From contig OY855905.1 of assembly GCA_963693305.1 (NCBI GenBank), forward strand, positions 45,755,395 through 45,819,394: 64,000 nt of DNA, written 5' to 3'. Made by a program: the position numbers and the translations under genes. The notes under the pieces were generated by a model. The model ran no database searches. It was not told the origin of the DNA and saw nothing but the letters and a program-made list of their open reading frames with translations. Shown here piece after piece: positions 53,317 through 61,386 of this stretch (positions are counted from its first letter, which is position 1; every line of letters begins with the position of its first letter). The stretch is from Meandrina meandrites. Taxonomy: Eukaryota; Cnidaria; Anthozoa; Scleractinia; Meandrinidae.

Positions 53317-53985
53317 TTAATTTATTTCAATTAGAAACTGAAGAGGCATGCCGTTGAAATCGAACAGGTCATTAGTTTCATTTGTCACTGATATTGTCAT
53401 ATTTGTGATATGTTTATCAGCAGAAACGTCGCGTAAGACATGTTCTGGGCCACTTTGATAAAATAATTTTTCATATGCTTTCCCTTTTATGTCAAAAGTT
53501 TGTAAAACAGTAGACGGTTTTCCATTTAACAGGTTCTGTTCTTTGTCAACTAAATCGCAATGAATGTAATAGGTCGTTTCGGAATTCAGCTTTTTTATGA
53601 ACGCTTTTAATGGCAATGTAAAAGTGTTCAAATTGAGTAAATGGCCTAAATTGGAATCAAAAACAATCTTTTTAAACTCTGGATTTGTGATTACAAGCTG
53701 GCCAACGGCAGTATAAATATCTGTTAGCAATGGGACCTTATGTTTGGATAAACTGTGTTTGATTTCACTCGCCAACGCATCGAGTGTATAATGGCCCGGC
53801 AAAAAAGTAACTTTGAAAGGCTTATCGACATCATCTAACAAAGTAATTGCCCCCTCTTTCTTTAAGTTAAACCACGAATTGTAAAGAGAACAACTTAATA
53901 GTCGGATATAGCTTGGTTTATGAATAGGCTGGTCAAAATAGACCGTGTGTGGATTTTCTGTTGTAAAAACTGTAAGAATAACCAT
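53317..53985 (-). CDS. 222-residue conserved protein, intact
   Basis: Full-length version of the gene interrupted by a stop in element 1. SYIRLLSCSLYNSWFNL is followed by DKPFKVTFLPGHYTLDALAS and, in the C-terminal half, NMTISVTNETNDLFDFNG with PLQFLIEIN. It looks beta-rich, and size and position fit a minor capsid protein; the family is not recognised. Divergent from the 551-residue gene, with 39 bp between the start codons. Confidence 0.75.
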   Translation of the reverse strand: MVILTVFTTENPHTVYFDQPIHKPSYIRLLSCSLYNSWFNLKKEGAITLLDDVDKPFKVTFLPGHYTLDALASEIKHSLSKHKVPLLTDIYTAVGQLVITNPEFKKIVFDSNLGHLLNLNTFTLPLKAFIKKLNSETTYYIHCDLVDKEQNLLNGKPSTVLQTFDIKGKAYEKLFYQSGPEHVLRDVSADKHITNMTISVTNETNDLFDFNGMPLQFLIEIN

Positions 53986-54024
53986 TTTATAATTAGAGAA
54001 ATATTTTGTTTAAATATAAATATC
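53986..54024. promoter_or_regulatory. Compact divergent promoter, Polinton 2
   Basis: 39 bp between start codons, nearly the same sequence as 37633-37672 in element 1 (TTTATAATTAGAGAAATATT, then TTGTTTAAATATAAAT). Conserved, very AT-rich and bidirectional. Confidence 0.65.
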
Positions 54025-55680
54025 ATGGATGCGCTTCTTCAATGGATTCAGACACCAGAAGCTGAATTAATTGCCAAAGTGGCAGAACAGAAGGCATGGA
54101 AAACCTTTCTTGCAAAATACCCGAATGCCGATAAATCGAAGTTTGAGCCACAGACCGATTTCGCCAAAGATCACACAGCAACCTCAGAAATTTATTTCAA
54201 AGCAGGGCCAGGCTCTTTGATAAACGTTTTAGGTTCAGACAGCAAATATTGGAGCCCGGAAATGAAAAGTGCACTGGGTGTTGACCATTCATCAGAAGGG
54301 TTCCCGCAACAGCTGACACCAAGTGGATTAAAAGGAGACTCTTTGCCAATCCCTGCTGTTGGCTTTCACAATGCCGCACCGAGTTTGAAACAAATATTTA
54401 ATGACCAACTGAATATTTACGTAACACCGGACCAGTATTTCACAACAAAGTTCAGAGAGATATTTCAAAAAACCAAACTCACCCACCATTCAGGAAAAGA
54501 ATCCAAAACATGGCTAGCCGGCCCAAATATGAGATATTGGCCACAGCAGCTGAATTTTGCTGTGTGGTGCGCGACAACAGGGTGTGGTATCAGTCGTGAA
54601 ATTTTCGATGACAACTCTGCTATCCCTTTGCCACCGAATGTGCGAGCTTTTTACAAGTTCCATATATATTTTACAATAAGGCGAATATTGTTTCAGATGG
54701 GAGGAATACAAAGCATAAGCGCCTTGCCTGGCGACCCTACTTTTAACCAGTTTAACAACAAATACGACGTTGCTTCATACAAAAGAATATGCAATGAGTT
54801 CGGAGTCGGCCCGTCAAGCGATTTTCGTTTTACAAGAGGCGCAAACCACGGCCTGGGAAGCATTTACATCTATGTCACAGGCATTGGACCAGATAAAACT
54901 TCAGCCAGTTATCCTGGTTTTAATAAATTTTCAGACGAAGGTGGTAAAGCCAAAGATGGTAACTTGATTTATTATGTCGAGCCGGATGACGCTGCCTACG
55001 GACAGTCAAACTGGTTTTGTCCAAATGTAGCAGAAGGTCTTACCCAGGCGGGTTTGGCGCGAATAAACCAGTCTATAGAGGCGTTTGTTTACTGTGTTTT
55101 GGGTTCACAGGTAAATGTAAGAAGTAGTATTCTTGGATCAGGAGGGCGCGCAAAGGAAGCGCAAAGTGAGTTCCTTGTGCTGGTTGAAGACTCAATAAGG
55201 CAACCGGATCTGGCAAAGTCAGTTCAAAGATATCAACTTGCTGTAGATGAGGCAAAGGTGAGGCTTAACTTTGCAGTGTGTCCGGGGGCCTGGCTGATGC
55301 CTGCGCGGATGGTAATAAATATGGGAACTGTTATTGGTTACAACAATCAGCTAAAACAAGCTGTGCCAGGTATGAAGCTAGGGATTAATGACGAAGTGAA
55401 TAAGAGCACAAAAAAATCAGGACTAAAGCTAATGGCAGGAGGGCCAACAAAGATAAACCCCCCAAACAGCCACCCCTCAAACCCGATACACAGTGGGGCG
55501 AAACCCCACACCCCTAGGGTAACAGCGACGCAGCCCGAAGAGCAAACACCTCAACCTGAAGATCAAACACCTCAGCCTGCTGGGGTGGGGGGTTTACCCC
55601 CCTCGCACGAAAATAACAAAGTAGCTATTGCTATTGGTGCTGTCGGTGTTGCGGCTTTGATTTACGCAGTTACGCGCTAA
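54025..55680 (+). CDS. Large conserved virion-type protein, 551 residues
   Basis: Homologue of the 533-residue protein of element 1. The start is MDALLQWIQTPEAE at 54025; the open frame extends upstream, but only into the divergent promoter and neighbouring gene. The core is nearly identical to element 1 (RYWPQQLNFAVWCATTGCG, FYKFHIYFTIRRILFQMGG). The P/Q-rich linker near residues 480-525 is longer and contains in-frame palindromic repeats (55493-55522) and three PQPEDQTP-like units. The C-terminal hydrophobic anchor (VAIAIGAVGVAALIYAV) is kept in character but not in sequence. Probably structural. Confidence 0.72.
   Translation: MDALLQWIQTPEAELIAKVAEQKAWKTFLAKYPNADKSKFEPQTDFAKDHTATSEIYFKAGPGSLINVLGSDSKYWSPEMKSALGVDHSSEGFPQQLTPSGLKGDSLPIPAVGFHNAAPSLKQIFNDQLNIYVTPDQYFTTKFREIFQKTKLTHHSGKESKTWLAGPNMRYWPQQLNFAVWCATTGCGISREIFDDNSAIPLPPNVRAFYKFHIYFTIRRILFQMGGIQSISALPGDPTFNQFNNKYDVASYKRICNEFGVGPSSDFRFTRGANHGLGSIYIYVTGIGPDKTSASYPGFNKFSDEGGKAKDGNLIYYVEPDDAAYGQSNWFCPNVAEGLTQAGLARINQSIEAFVYCVLGSQVNVRSSILGSGGRAKEAQSEFLVLVEDSIRQPDLAKSVQRYQLAVDEAKVRLNFAVCPGAWLMPARMVINMGTVIGYNNQLKQAVPGMKLGINDEVNKSTKKSGLKLMAGGPTKINPPNSHPSNPIHSGAKPHTPRVTATQPEEQTPQPEDQTPQPAGVGGLPPSHENNKVAIAIGAVGVAALIYAVTR
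55493..55522. repeat. In-frame GTGGGG palindromic composite
   Basis: GTGGGGCGAAACCCCAC followed by ACCCCTAGGGTAA-type sequence, inside the variable linker of the 551-residue protein. The same composite ends the ATPase gene at 59013-59041. Element 1 lacks it in the 533-residue protein. Confidence 0.85.
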
Positions 55681-57068
55681 CGTTTTTTAATGTATTTTTC
55701 GACAAGAAAGGCAACCACAGCCAAAATAATCAGCCAGGTGTGCTCAGCAAGAAAGCCGATAGCTTGACCGGCGGCTTTGAAAAGAAAGCTCACAATTGAG
55801 CCAATAAAACCTGGCAGAATTGATGCAAGCTTTGAGCCAATATCTTTCAGACCTTTTCCCAGCGCTTTACCGGTGGCTTTTAAAGCGTTTGTAATAGCGC
55901 TAACGACAGCCCCAATTGTGACCCCGGCAGCAATAACAATAGCCGTAACGGTCACACCATATTTTTTGAATATCTCTTTTATCCTCTCACGAAGTGGAAG
56001 CCCTCTTTCTCTTTCATCAATCTGCGTTTGCAAACGAGCAAGCTCTTCTTGTCTTTCCGCCACTCTTCCTTCAGCAGCTTGTTTATCAGAAGGTGAGGCA
56101 TTTTCATCATCTATAACAGCCTGATCTTCCTCATTTTGGCGCTGCAGTTCTGCTTCTTGCTCTTTCAGCTCATCCAACGTTCTTGTGTCGTTGAGCCTCA
56201 CTTCCATTATGTTTCTTTCTCTCTCTTTGGCTGCCAGGCTTGCTCTAAGTTGGTCGACCCTGGTTTGTTCTTTGGCTTTGGTTTTAGCTTGTTTCGCGAG
56301 AGCCGTCACCTCTTTTTTTGCGTTTTCAAAATCAGTTTGAAGATTTTTTTTCAGTTGCTGCAGTCTCCGCATTTCTGATTCACTTTCAACGTTTGTACCT
56401 TGTTCTTGAGTTTTCGCATCAATCTGAGCTTGAGTTCGCTCGAGTCTTATTCTTAGATCTCGCACTTCTTGGGCGGCTTTTTCTCTTTCAGAGGCGAGTT
56501 TTTCTGCATCTCTGAGTTCTTTTTCAGCTTCTCTTAATCTCTGCCGGTTTTCTCTTATTTCATCATTGTCTTGAGCAATCAGAGATTCAGCTTCCGGACC
56601 AAGTGATGTTTTGAACTTGTTTGTGAATTTTTTTTGGAGAAGAACTTTCCCATCTTTTCTGAAAATTTCAGTCTCGCCACCCCTTGGTCCAAATGAAACG
56701 ATTGTAGTGTCATTGCCAGGCTTTTTGCTGAAACCGATTGGGCCTAATTTTCCGAAGTCAACTCTTGGAAAATTCCTTTTAATAAAGTCTCTTGCTCTTT
56801 CAAGAAGAGCTGGTTTATCATCTTGATGAATAAAGCTACCCAACAAAGGTATATCTTCATCAAATGATGTATCTGGAAGCCCGCTCTGTTCATTCAGTTC
56901 ATTCATTTCAATTTGTTCAATTTGTTCAGCATACTGTGTGGATTCTGCTACAGGCGGAAATAGCAGCTTACTTGTGTCTATCTCTTGTTCAGCATCATCA
57001 TCATAAACATAGCCACCGCCTTCATCATTATTGTCAAGATCCTTGCCAGGTTCGCCAACTTCTGCCAT
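55677..57068 (-). CDS. Coiled-coil protein with hydrophobic C-terminal region, variant
   Basis: 463 residues from the ATG at 57068, which lies inside a palindromic repeat (57067-57081). It has an acidic N-terminus (DLDNNDEGGGYVYDDD), then a globular part with IVSFGPRGGETEIF, a long coiled coil of about 190 residues rich in E/R/Q/K, and hydrophobic C-terminal helices (TAIVIAAGVTIGAVVSAI, ILPGFIGSIVSFLFKAAGQA). Only the C-terminal region clearly matches element 1. The large N-terminal difference contrasts with the neighbouring genes. Convergent with the 551-residue gene, overlapping by 4 bp. Confidence 0.75.
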   Translation of the reverse strand: MAEVGEPGKDLDNNDEGGGYVYDDDAEQEIDTSKLLFPPVAESTQYAEQIEQIEMNELNEQSGLPDTSFDEDIPLLGSFIHQDDKPALLERARDFIKRNFPRVDFGKLGPIGFSKKPGNDTTIVSFGPRGGETEIFRKDGKVLLQKKFTNKFKTSLGPEAESLIAQDNDEIRENRQRLREAEKELRDAEKLASEREKAAQEVRDLRIRLERTQAQIDAKTQEQGTNVESESEMRRLQQLKKNLQTDFENAKKEVTALAKQAKTKAKEQTRVDQLRASLAAKERERNIMEVRLNDTRTLDELKEQEAELQRQNEEDQAVIDDENASPSDKQAAEGRVAERQEELARLQTQIDERERGLPLRERIKEIFKKYGVTVTAIVIAAGVTIGAVVSAITNALKATGKALGKGLKDIGSKLASILPGFIGSIVSFLFKAAGQAIGFLAEHTWLIILAVVAFLVEKYIKKR

Positions 57069-57081
57069 CAACTTTGTTGAT
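57067..57081. repeat. Palindromic mini-repeat overlapping a start codon
   Basis: ATCAACTTTGTTGAT; on the minus strand it contributes the AT of the coiled-coil gene's ATG. Confidence 0.85.
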
Positions 57082-57140
57082 AAGTGATTTTATATTTACA
57101 ATTGAAATTTTTTAATTGAACTTTTATATTATTTGCAATA

Positions 57141-58394
57141 ATGGACGGTGTACAAGAAAACCTTCGGCCAACACGAAGTGAGAAAACTCTTGGCGCTCTA
57201 AAAGCGGAGCGCGCGGTAAAACGAATCACTTTCGTGAAAACAGAAGCCAATCCACAGGAAACGCTTTATGTTTCGGTGCCCAAGCTGGATGAAAACGAGG
57301 TCCTTGTTCCCGGCTCACTTGCGCTGCGCTTCAACATCGATTTGAGCGGAGGCCATGCCAACAACTTTCTAGTCGACAATGTTGGACGGGCGCTAGTTGA
57401 AAAACTTGTTGTGAAGTACTCTGGCAATACCCTGCAGGACACAGTTGGTTATGACATTTACAAGATATACGAGGACCTCTTCCTATCGCAGGAGGAGCGC
57501 GACAACATGCTGCAAGATGGAATCCAGAGTGAGGATCTCAACAAAATTCGGTCAAACGCGGGTGATAAGAAGACCTCAAGTGTCGATGCAGAGAAAAAAC
57601 TGAACGGGATTTACGGAACCAAATACAGGATCCGCCTTGACCACCAGATTTTGAAAGACCACGGGACCTTTTATCCGCAGGCTCTATTCAACGATCTTGT
57701 GTTCGAACTGACACTTGCGCCAGCCTCTCAGGTAGTCAGAGGTTCAGACCCCTCGAAGCTGAAATATAAGCTGACAAACATACAGCTGGAGTACGAGATG
57801 ATAAGAAGCAAAACACTGGCAGATGAAGCCCTCAGCGCGTACACAAATGGAAAAGAATTTGCATATGACCACATCCAGCGTGGCGAAGTGGTTATGTTTG
57901 CCAAAGGCACAGACACAAGGCTGAATCTCAAAGTTAACCCGCAGAGAAGGTCCCTCAAAGGCATCTTGCTACTTTTTGTCGAGCCATATGTTGCTGGCGC
58001 AAGGCAGGCAGAAACTTACTTAAACCCAGACCTGACGAAAGTCAGTGTCACAGTGAACGGCTCGCCCAACAGGCTGTATAACAATGGACTTGAAGGAATT
58101 GATATTTGGGAGGAGGTCAAACGCTTCTTTCTCAAAGCCGAAAACAAAACACAGCACATGAATGCAACAAAGTTTTATACAGATAACAAGTTCGGGGTTA
58201 TGATCGATCTGCGTTCCATGGCTGACCACTCGATGCACGGAAGTGGAACTAGACTTGTAAACACAAAGGATGGGGTACAGCTGGAGCTCGAGAGAAATGC
58301 AAACGGCTCCGGCAATGTGAACTGCCACATTTTCGTAATCAGTGACGCGCAGATGAATATATTAGGAAGGCAATTAGAATCTGTGCAGTACTAA
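57141..58394 (+). CDS. Probable major capsid protein (double jelly-roll candidate)
   Basis: 417 residues, colinear with element 1 without gaps and with only scattered substitutions (for example KSEKTLGALKAER against KKTLGALRAER). Strong conservation through VPGSLALRFNIDLSGGHANN, DKKTSSVDAEKKLNGIYG and GKEFAYDHIQRGEVVMFAKG. As in element 1 it stands directly before the ATPase gene on the same strand, the usual place for a capsid gene in such elements. The capsid assignment rests on length, beta-rich pattern and context. The alternative is the 551-residue protein. Confidence 0.6.
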   Translation: MDGVQENLRPTRSEKTLGALKAERAVKRITFVKTEANPQETLYVSVPKLDENEVLVPGSLALRFNIDLSGGHANNFLVDNVGRALVEKLVVKYSGNTLQDTVGYDIYKIYEDLFLSQEERDNMLQDGIQSEDLNKIRSNAGDKKTSSVDAEKKLNGIYGTKYRIRLDHQILKDHGTFYPQALFNDLVFELTLAPASQVVRGSDPSKLKYKLTNIQLEYEMIRSKTLADEALSAYTNGKEFAYDHIQRGEVVMFAKGTDTRLNLKVNPQRRSLKGILLLFVEPYVAGARQAETYLNPDLTKVSVTVNGSPNRLYNNGLEGIDIWEEVKRFFLKAENKTQHMNATKFYTDNKFGVMIDLRSMADHSMHGSGTRLVNTKDGVQLELERNANGSGNVNCHIFVISDAQMNILGRQLESVQY

Positions 58395-58423
58395 TATAGC
58401 AACAAAAGTGGGGTTTACACCAC

Positions 58424-59041
58424 ATGGATCCGAGCAAGATACCCTTTAACGCTCTGATTGTGGGGCCGACAAATTCAGGCAAATCAAAATATGTGGTGGA
58501 CCAGATCTACGGCCCTTTCCGCGGCAAGTTCGACTACATTGTGCTTATCTGCCCAACATTCGCGCACAACAAGACCTACCACCGAATTGGTGAAAATGAC
58601 CCAAGAATGTTTATAATAATATGCAAGCAGCATGAGGTTGAAATTTGGTTAAAACTCGTGAGCTGGCTTTTTGAGGGCACCAACACGCTCATAATCCTAG
58701 ATGACTGTGCAGCCTCCAAAGATGTAAAAGGGCGCACAGGCCAGCTGGTGAATCTTGGCTTTTCCGCTCGGCATATCGGAATCAGCGTTTGGGTGCTGAC
58801 CCAGAAGATAACCAGCATAACACCTTCCTTCCGTGAAAACGTGGCGGCTATCGTTTTATTTTACACTCCCTCAGCCAAAACTACGAAGGCAATCTTTGAA
58901 GATTACGCCGGCGAACTCTCCCACGATGAGTACAAAAATCTGATTTCAAAGCTGAAAGAGCAGAAGTTCTCTTATCTCGTGTTCTCGCTTCGCTACCCCT
59001 ACGGAATCAGCAGTGGGGTAAACCCCACACCCCTAGGGTAA
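58424..59041 (+). CDS. A32/FtsK-HerA-like genome-packaging ATPase
   Basis: 205 residues from MDPSKIPFNALIVGPTNSGK, which includes most of Walker A (GPTNSGKS); Walker B is TLIILDD. Nearly identical to element 1 until the last codons. There a GTGGGGTAAACCCCAC composite (59013-59041) adds the tail SGVNPTPLG and supplies the TAA stop, whereas element 1 ends YGLSTS through a different palindrome. Preceded at 58408 by an imperfect GTGGGGTTTACACCAC. Would package the replicated element in a capsid. Confidence 0.9.
   Translation: MDPSKIPFNALIVGPTNSGKSKYVVDQIYGPFRGKFDYIVLICPTFAHNKTYHRIGENDPRMFIIICKQHEVEIWLKLVSWLFEGTNTLIILDDCAASKDVKGRTGQLVNLGFSARHIGISVWVLTQKITSITPSFRENVAAIVLFYTPSAKTTKAIFEDYAGELSHDEYKNLISKLKEQKFSYLVFSLRYPYGISSGVNPTPLG
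59013..59041. repeat. GTGGGG palindromic composite at the ATPase 3' end
   Basis: GTGGGGTAAACCCCAC, then ACCCCTAGGGTAA. It replaces the ATCAAC-type palindrome found at this site in element 1. Confidence 0.9.
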
Positions 59042-59097
59042 ATCCAGAGTTTTAAACTTTTTTGAATTAAAAAAATAAAGTTGTTGTATATAGTATT

Positions 59098-59112
59098 ATC
59101 AACAAAGTTGAT
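59098..59112. repeat. Palindromic mini-repeat before the 192-residue gene
   Basis: ATCAACAAAGTTGAT ending two bases before the ATG at 59115. Element 1 has the 14-bp version at the same place. Confidence 0.85.
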
Positions 59113-59114
59113 AG

Positions 59115-59693
59115 ATGATGGCTGAACAAGAGTTCGCAGATGTTCTAAACCTACTGGAAGCTGAGCCGTCGAGCAGTCCGGCTGATAGTAGTATTGTGCC
59201 GGACTTAGTTGCTGCTCCTAACATTCCTGCCCTTCGTGAGCAGCTGGCCGTGCTTGTATCAACAGGCAAATCCAAAGAGGCCATCGGAGTGCAATTAACA
59301 CATGAGCAGTTGAAACGCTTGACCGATAAAGAAGTTGAAAAGTACTACAAGAGATATGAAACCTTCGTTGGCAGCAAGACAACCGAAAGCATGGTTGATA
59401 ACCTGCTTACGCTTGTGACAAGAGGCCTGCAAATGGTTATTGAAATATATGACGTTGAGGCCATGAAAAAAGAACTAAAAGGAGACTTCATTATAAACAA
59501 AGAAATGACACATTTTGTCGGCGGGCTCTCTTTGAAGTATGGGAAATTTCTTGCTCCTATTTCTGCTGCATTGATAACGGCGAAGCACATTAATTTTAAT
59601 TCGCATTTGGAGAAAAAGGACAAAGCAAAAATAGAAGAAATTCCTGAGCATTCCTCACCAACTACTGAACATTTGCAGACAAATTCTGAATAA
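59115..59693 (+). CDS. Conserved 192-residue helical protein
   Basis: Homologue of 32194-32784. Conserved from FADVLNLLEAEPSS through LTHEQLKRLTDKEVEKYYKR to LSLKYGKFLAPISAALITAK, ending EHLQTNSE. No catalytic motif, no membrane segment. Lies between ATPase and the 190-residue gene in a same-strand run. Function unknown. Confidence 0.75.
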   Translation: MMAEQEFADVLNLLEAEPSSSPADSSIVPDLVAAPNIPALREQLAVLVSTGKSKEAIGVQLTHEQLKRLTDKEVEKYYKRYETFVGSKTTESMVDNLLTLVTRGLQMVIEIYDVEAMKKELKGDFIINKEMTHFVGGLSLKYGKFLAPISAALITAKHINFNSHLEKKDKAKIEEIPEHSSPTTEHLQTNSE

Positions 59694-59725
59694 TTGCTTA
59701 ATAATTTTTATTTGCTTAACATATA

Positions 59726-60298
59726 ATGTCAACCGAACAATCCGAGGCAACTTTGTTGCCAACTCCGCAGGTCGATATAACACAGCAAGCAACAACTCCA
59801 ACTCCAACTGTGGGGTCAAACCCCACACCCCATCAACTTGTTGATAACCCCAAGCGCGAAAAAAATCCCAAGCGTGTGGCTGCTGGCAAAGCGGTTGCTG
59901 AAAGAACGCGGCTAGCCCGTGAACAACAGAAAAAAGCCGCAGCTGAGGCTGCTATCATAATCGAAAACAACAAGAAGGCAAAAGCAAAGGCAAAAGCTAC
60001 TGCTAGCAACTTAGTTTCTACACCTGAGCCAGACCCGGCAACAGAAGAAGAAACACCGAACAAAGTTGATAATAGCAGTCTCAGCACCACCCAATGGATT
60101 GGTGTTATCAGCATAGTAGTTTCACTAATCGGGATTTATTACAAACGTGAAGAGCTCAAGGCCGCATTTAGCAAAAAAAGTGGGGTATCAGCAACTCAGT
60201 TGCTATCCACACCCCATCAACCTGCTGATATCAACAGAGTTGATGTGCTACAACCTGTTAGAAAAACACAACCCCGAGGTGTAAAACATTTGGATTGA
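59726..60298 (+). CDS. Conserved 190-residue single-pass protein with several in-frame palindromes
   Basis: Homologue of 31613-32146. It keeps KNPKRVAAGKAVAERTRLAR, the hydrophobic TTQWIGVISIVVSLIGIYY and the tail PRGVKHLD. Its variable parts are made largely of palindromic repeats read in frame: EATLLPTP (59746-59760), VGSNPTPHQLVDN (59810-59845), and GVSATQLLSTPHQPADINRV (60182-60244). The protein tolerates these insertions because they fall outside the conserved blocks. Probably membrane-anchored. Confidence 0.75.
   Translation: MSTEQSEATLLPTPQVDITQQATTPTPTVGSNPTPHQLVDNPKREKNPKRVAAGKAVAERTRLAREQQKKAAAEAAIIIENNKKAKAKAKATASNLVSTPEPDPATEEETPNKVDNSSLSTTQWIGVISIVVSLIGIYYKREELKAAFSKKSGVSATQLLSTPHQPADINRVDVLQPVRKTQPRGVKHLD
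60182..60244. repeat. Cluster of nested palindromic mini-repeats inside a gene
   Basis: GCAACTCAGTTGC (60191-60203) sits within a GTGGGGTAT...ATCCACACCCC frame. ATCAACCTGCTGAT (60216-60229) and ATCAACAGAGTTGAT (60230-60244) follow. The homologous part of element 1 has none. Confidence 0.9.
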
Positions 60299-60323
60299 AT
60301 ATTTGCAATTAATATTATATCTC

Positions 60324-60338
60324 ATCAACTTCGTTGAT
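60324..60338. repeat. Palindromic mini-repeat before the 64-residue gene
   Basis: ATCAACTTCGTTGAT ten bases before the ATG at 60349. Confidence 0.8.
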
Positions 60339-60348
60339 ACCATATACA

Positions 60349-60543
60349 ATGAAGAAAGTTGATATTCCACAAGTTCTTATCTCAACCGCAGCCATTTTTG
60401 GCATCGGACTGTTATGGTACGACTTCAATGTGAAGATTTTTCTTACAGTCCGCGATCTTATGAAGGCCACATTATTTGACCCAGATTCATCAACAAAGTT
60501 GATATCTGAAGATGGTACCCCCACGGAAGAGACAAATAATTAA
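60349..60543 (+). CDS. Conserved small membrane-type protein, extended by a palindrome
   Basis: 64 residues from MKKVDIPQVLISTAAIFGIG, the start shared with element 1. The hydrophobic helix and YDFNVKIFLTVRDLMKATLF follow. Near the end the frame crosses ATCAACAAAGTTGAT (60489-60503), giving SSTKLIS, and then ends ETNN. Element 1 ends directly without this insertion. Confidence 0.8.
   Translation: MKKVDIPQVLISTAAIFGIGLLWYDFNVKIFLTVRDLMKATLFDPDSSTKLISEDGTPTEETNN
60489..60503. repeat. In-frame palindromic mini-repeat, absent from element 1
   Basis: ATCAACAAAGTTGAT within the 64-residue gene; the site is empty in the 51-residue gene of element 1. Confidence 0.9.
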
Positions 60544-60578
60544 TTTTGATTTAAACTTTTGTTGGTTTTTCTATACAT

Positions 60579-60593
60579 ATCAACAAAGTTGAT
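60579..60593. repeat. Palindromic mini-repeat before the 73-residue gene
   Basis: ATCAACAAAGTTGAT five bases before the ATG at 60599. Absent at the same place in element 1. Confidence 0.88.
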
Positions 60594-60598
60594 AGATA

Positions 60599-60820
60599 AT
60601 GTCAGACAACAAGCTTGTTAAAACAATCACAGACGCGGCTACACTCACTGGTTTAGTTGCCGGCATCGGGTGGGCCGCAAAAAAGGTTGTAAATGAGAAT
60701 TTTACTTCTGACCCCAGCAGCAGTGCTATGAACTACGTGAAATTCACAGCCGTCATGGCGGCGAGCATTGCGCTCAAAAAGTACCTGGAGGACCAAAAAA
60801 TCCTTCCCACCAGCATGTAA
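60599..60820 (+). CDS. Conserved 73-residue small protein
   Basis: Homologue of 31135-31356: MSDNKLVKTITDAATLTGLV, then VKFTAVMAASIALKKYLEDQ, ending ILPTSM. Two short hydrophobic stretches. Function unknown. Confidence 0.7.
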   Translation: MSDNKLVKTITDAATLTGLVAGIGWAAKKVVNENFTSDPSSSAMNYVKFTAVMAASIALKKYLEDQKILPTSM

Positions 60821-60827
60821 GTGGGTT

Positions 60828-60842
60828 GGCAACTTTGTTGCC
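60828..60842. repeat. Palindromic mini-repeat after the 73-residue gene
   Basis: GGCAACTTTGTTGCC next to GATACCCC. Absent from element 1. Confidence 0.88.
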
Positions 60843-60895
60843 GATACCCCAGGATTTTTATTTGAAAAAAACTCTGCTCTGATATATAATTATCA

Positions 60896-61321
60896 ATGGC
60901 AAGTATCGCGATTATGGCTGGTGGGGCTATATTGAATGCTGCGGCTTTTATCGGTGGCAATTATCTTGCGAGGGCACTTGGTGGAGGTGACAAAGCTGCA
61001 CTTGATGAAAAAGTACGACATGATAAAGCTCTCGAGGCGTATCAAGCGGCTTACGCCAAATACTCTCGTGACCGTACCAAACTTCTCGACTGGATTGCGA
61101 CTAACACGCAAATAAAAGAGCAGGCCAAACAGAACTTTACTAACACTGACTACGCCTTCAAACTGTATAACAAAGCGCACCCTGACAAACAAATGATACT
61201 CCCTAAAGAACCCAAGTTCTCAGATTTCTATCAACCAAGCCAGCAGCAGAAAAATGGTGAACTCATGTTTGTAGGCGCCGGGGCTCTTGCTCTGGGCTAC
61301 GCTGCCTTTCGTTTTCTTTAA
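60896..61321 (+). CDS. Conserved 141-residue protein with terminal hydrophobic segments
   Basis: Homologue of 30667-31092, same length and differing by few residues (MAGGAILNAAAFIGGNYLAR; the C-terminal LMFVGAGALALGYAAFRF is identical). Possible small virion-membrane protein. Located between the 73-residue gene and integrase. Confidence 0.75.
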   Translation: MASIAIMAGGAILNAAAFIGGNYLARALGGGDKAALDEKVRHDKALEAYQAAYAKYSRDRTKLLDWIATNTQIKEQAKQNFTNTDYAFKLYNKAHPDKQMILPKEPKFSDFYQPSQQQKNGELMFVGAGALALGYAAFRFL

Positions 61322-61332
61322 AGTGGGGTATC

Positions 61333-61347
61333 GGCAACAAAGTTGCC
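61333..61347. repeat. Palindromic mini-repeat upstream of integrase
   Basis: GGCAACAAAGTTGCC preceded by GTGGGGTATC. The element 1 site holds GCAACTCAGTTGC instead. Confidence 0.88.
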
Positions 61348-61386
61348 AATCCAGAGTTTTAAACTTTTTTAATTTCTTACTTATAG

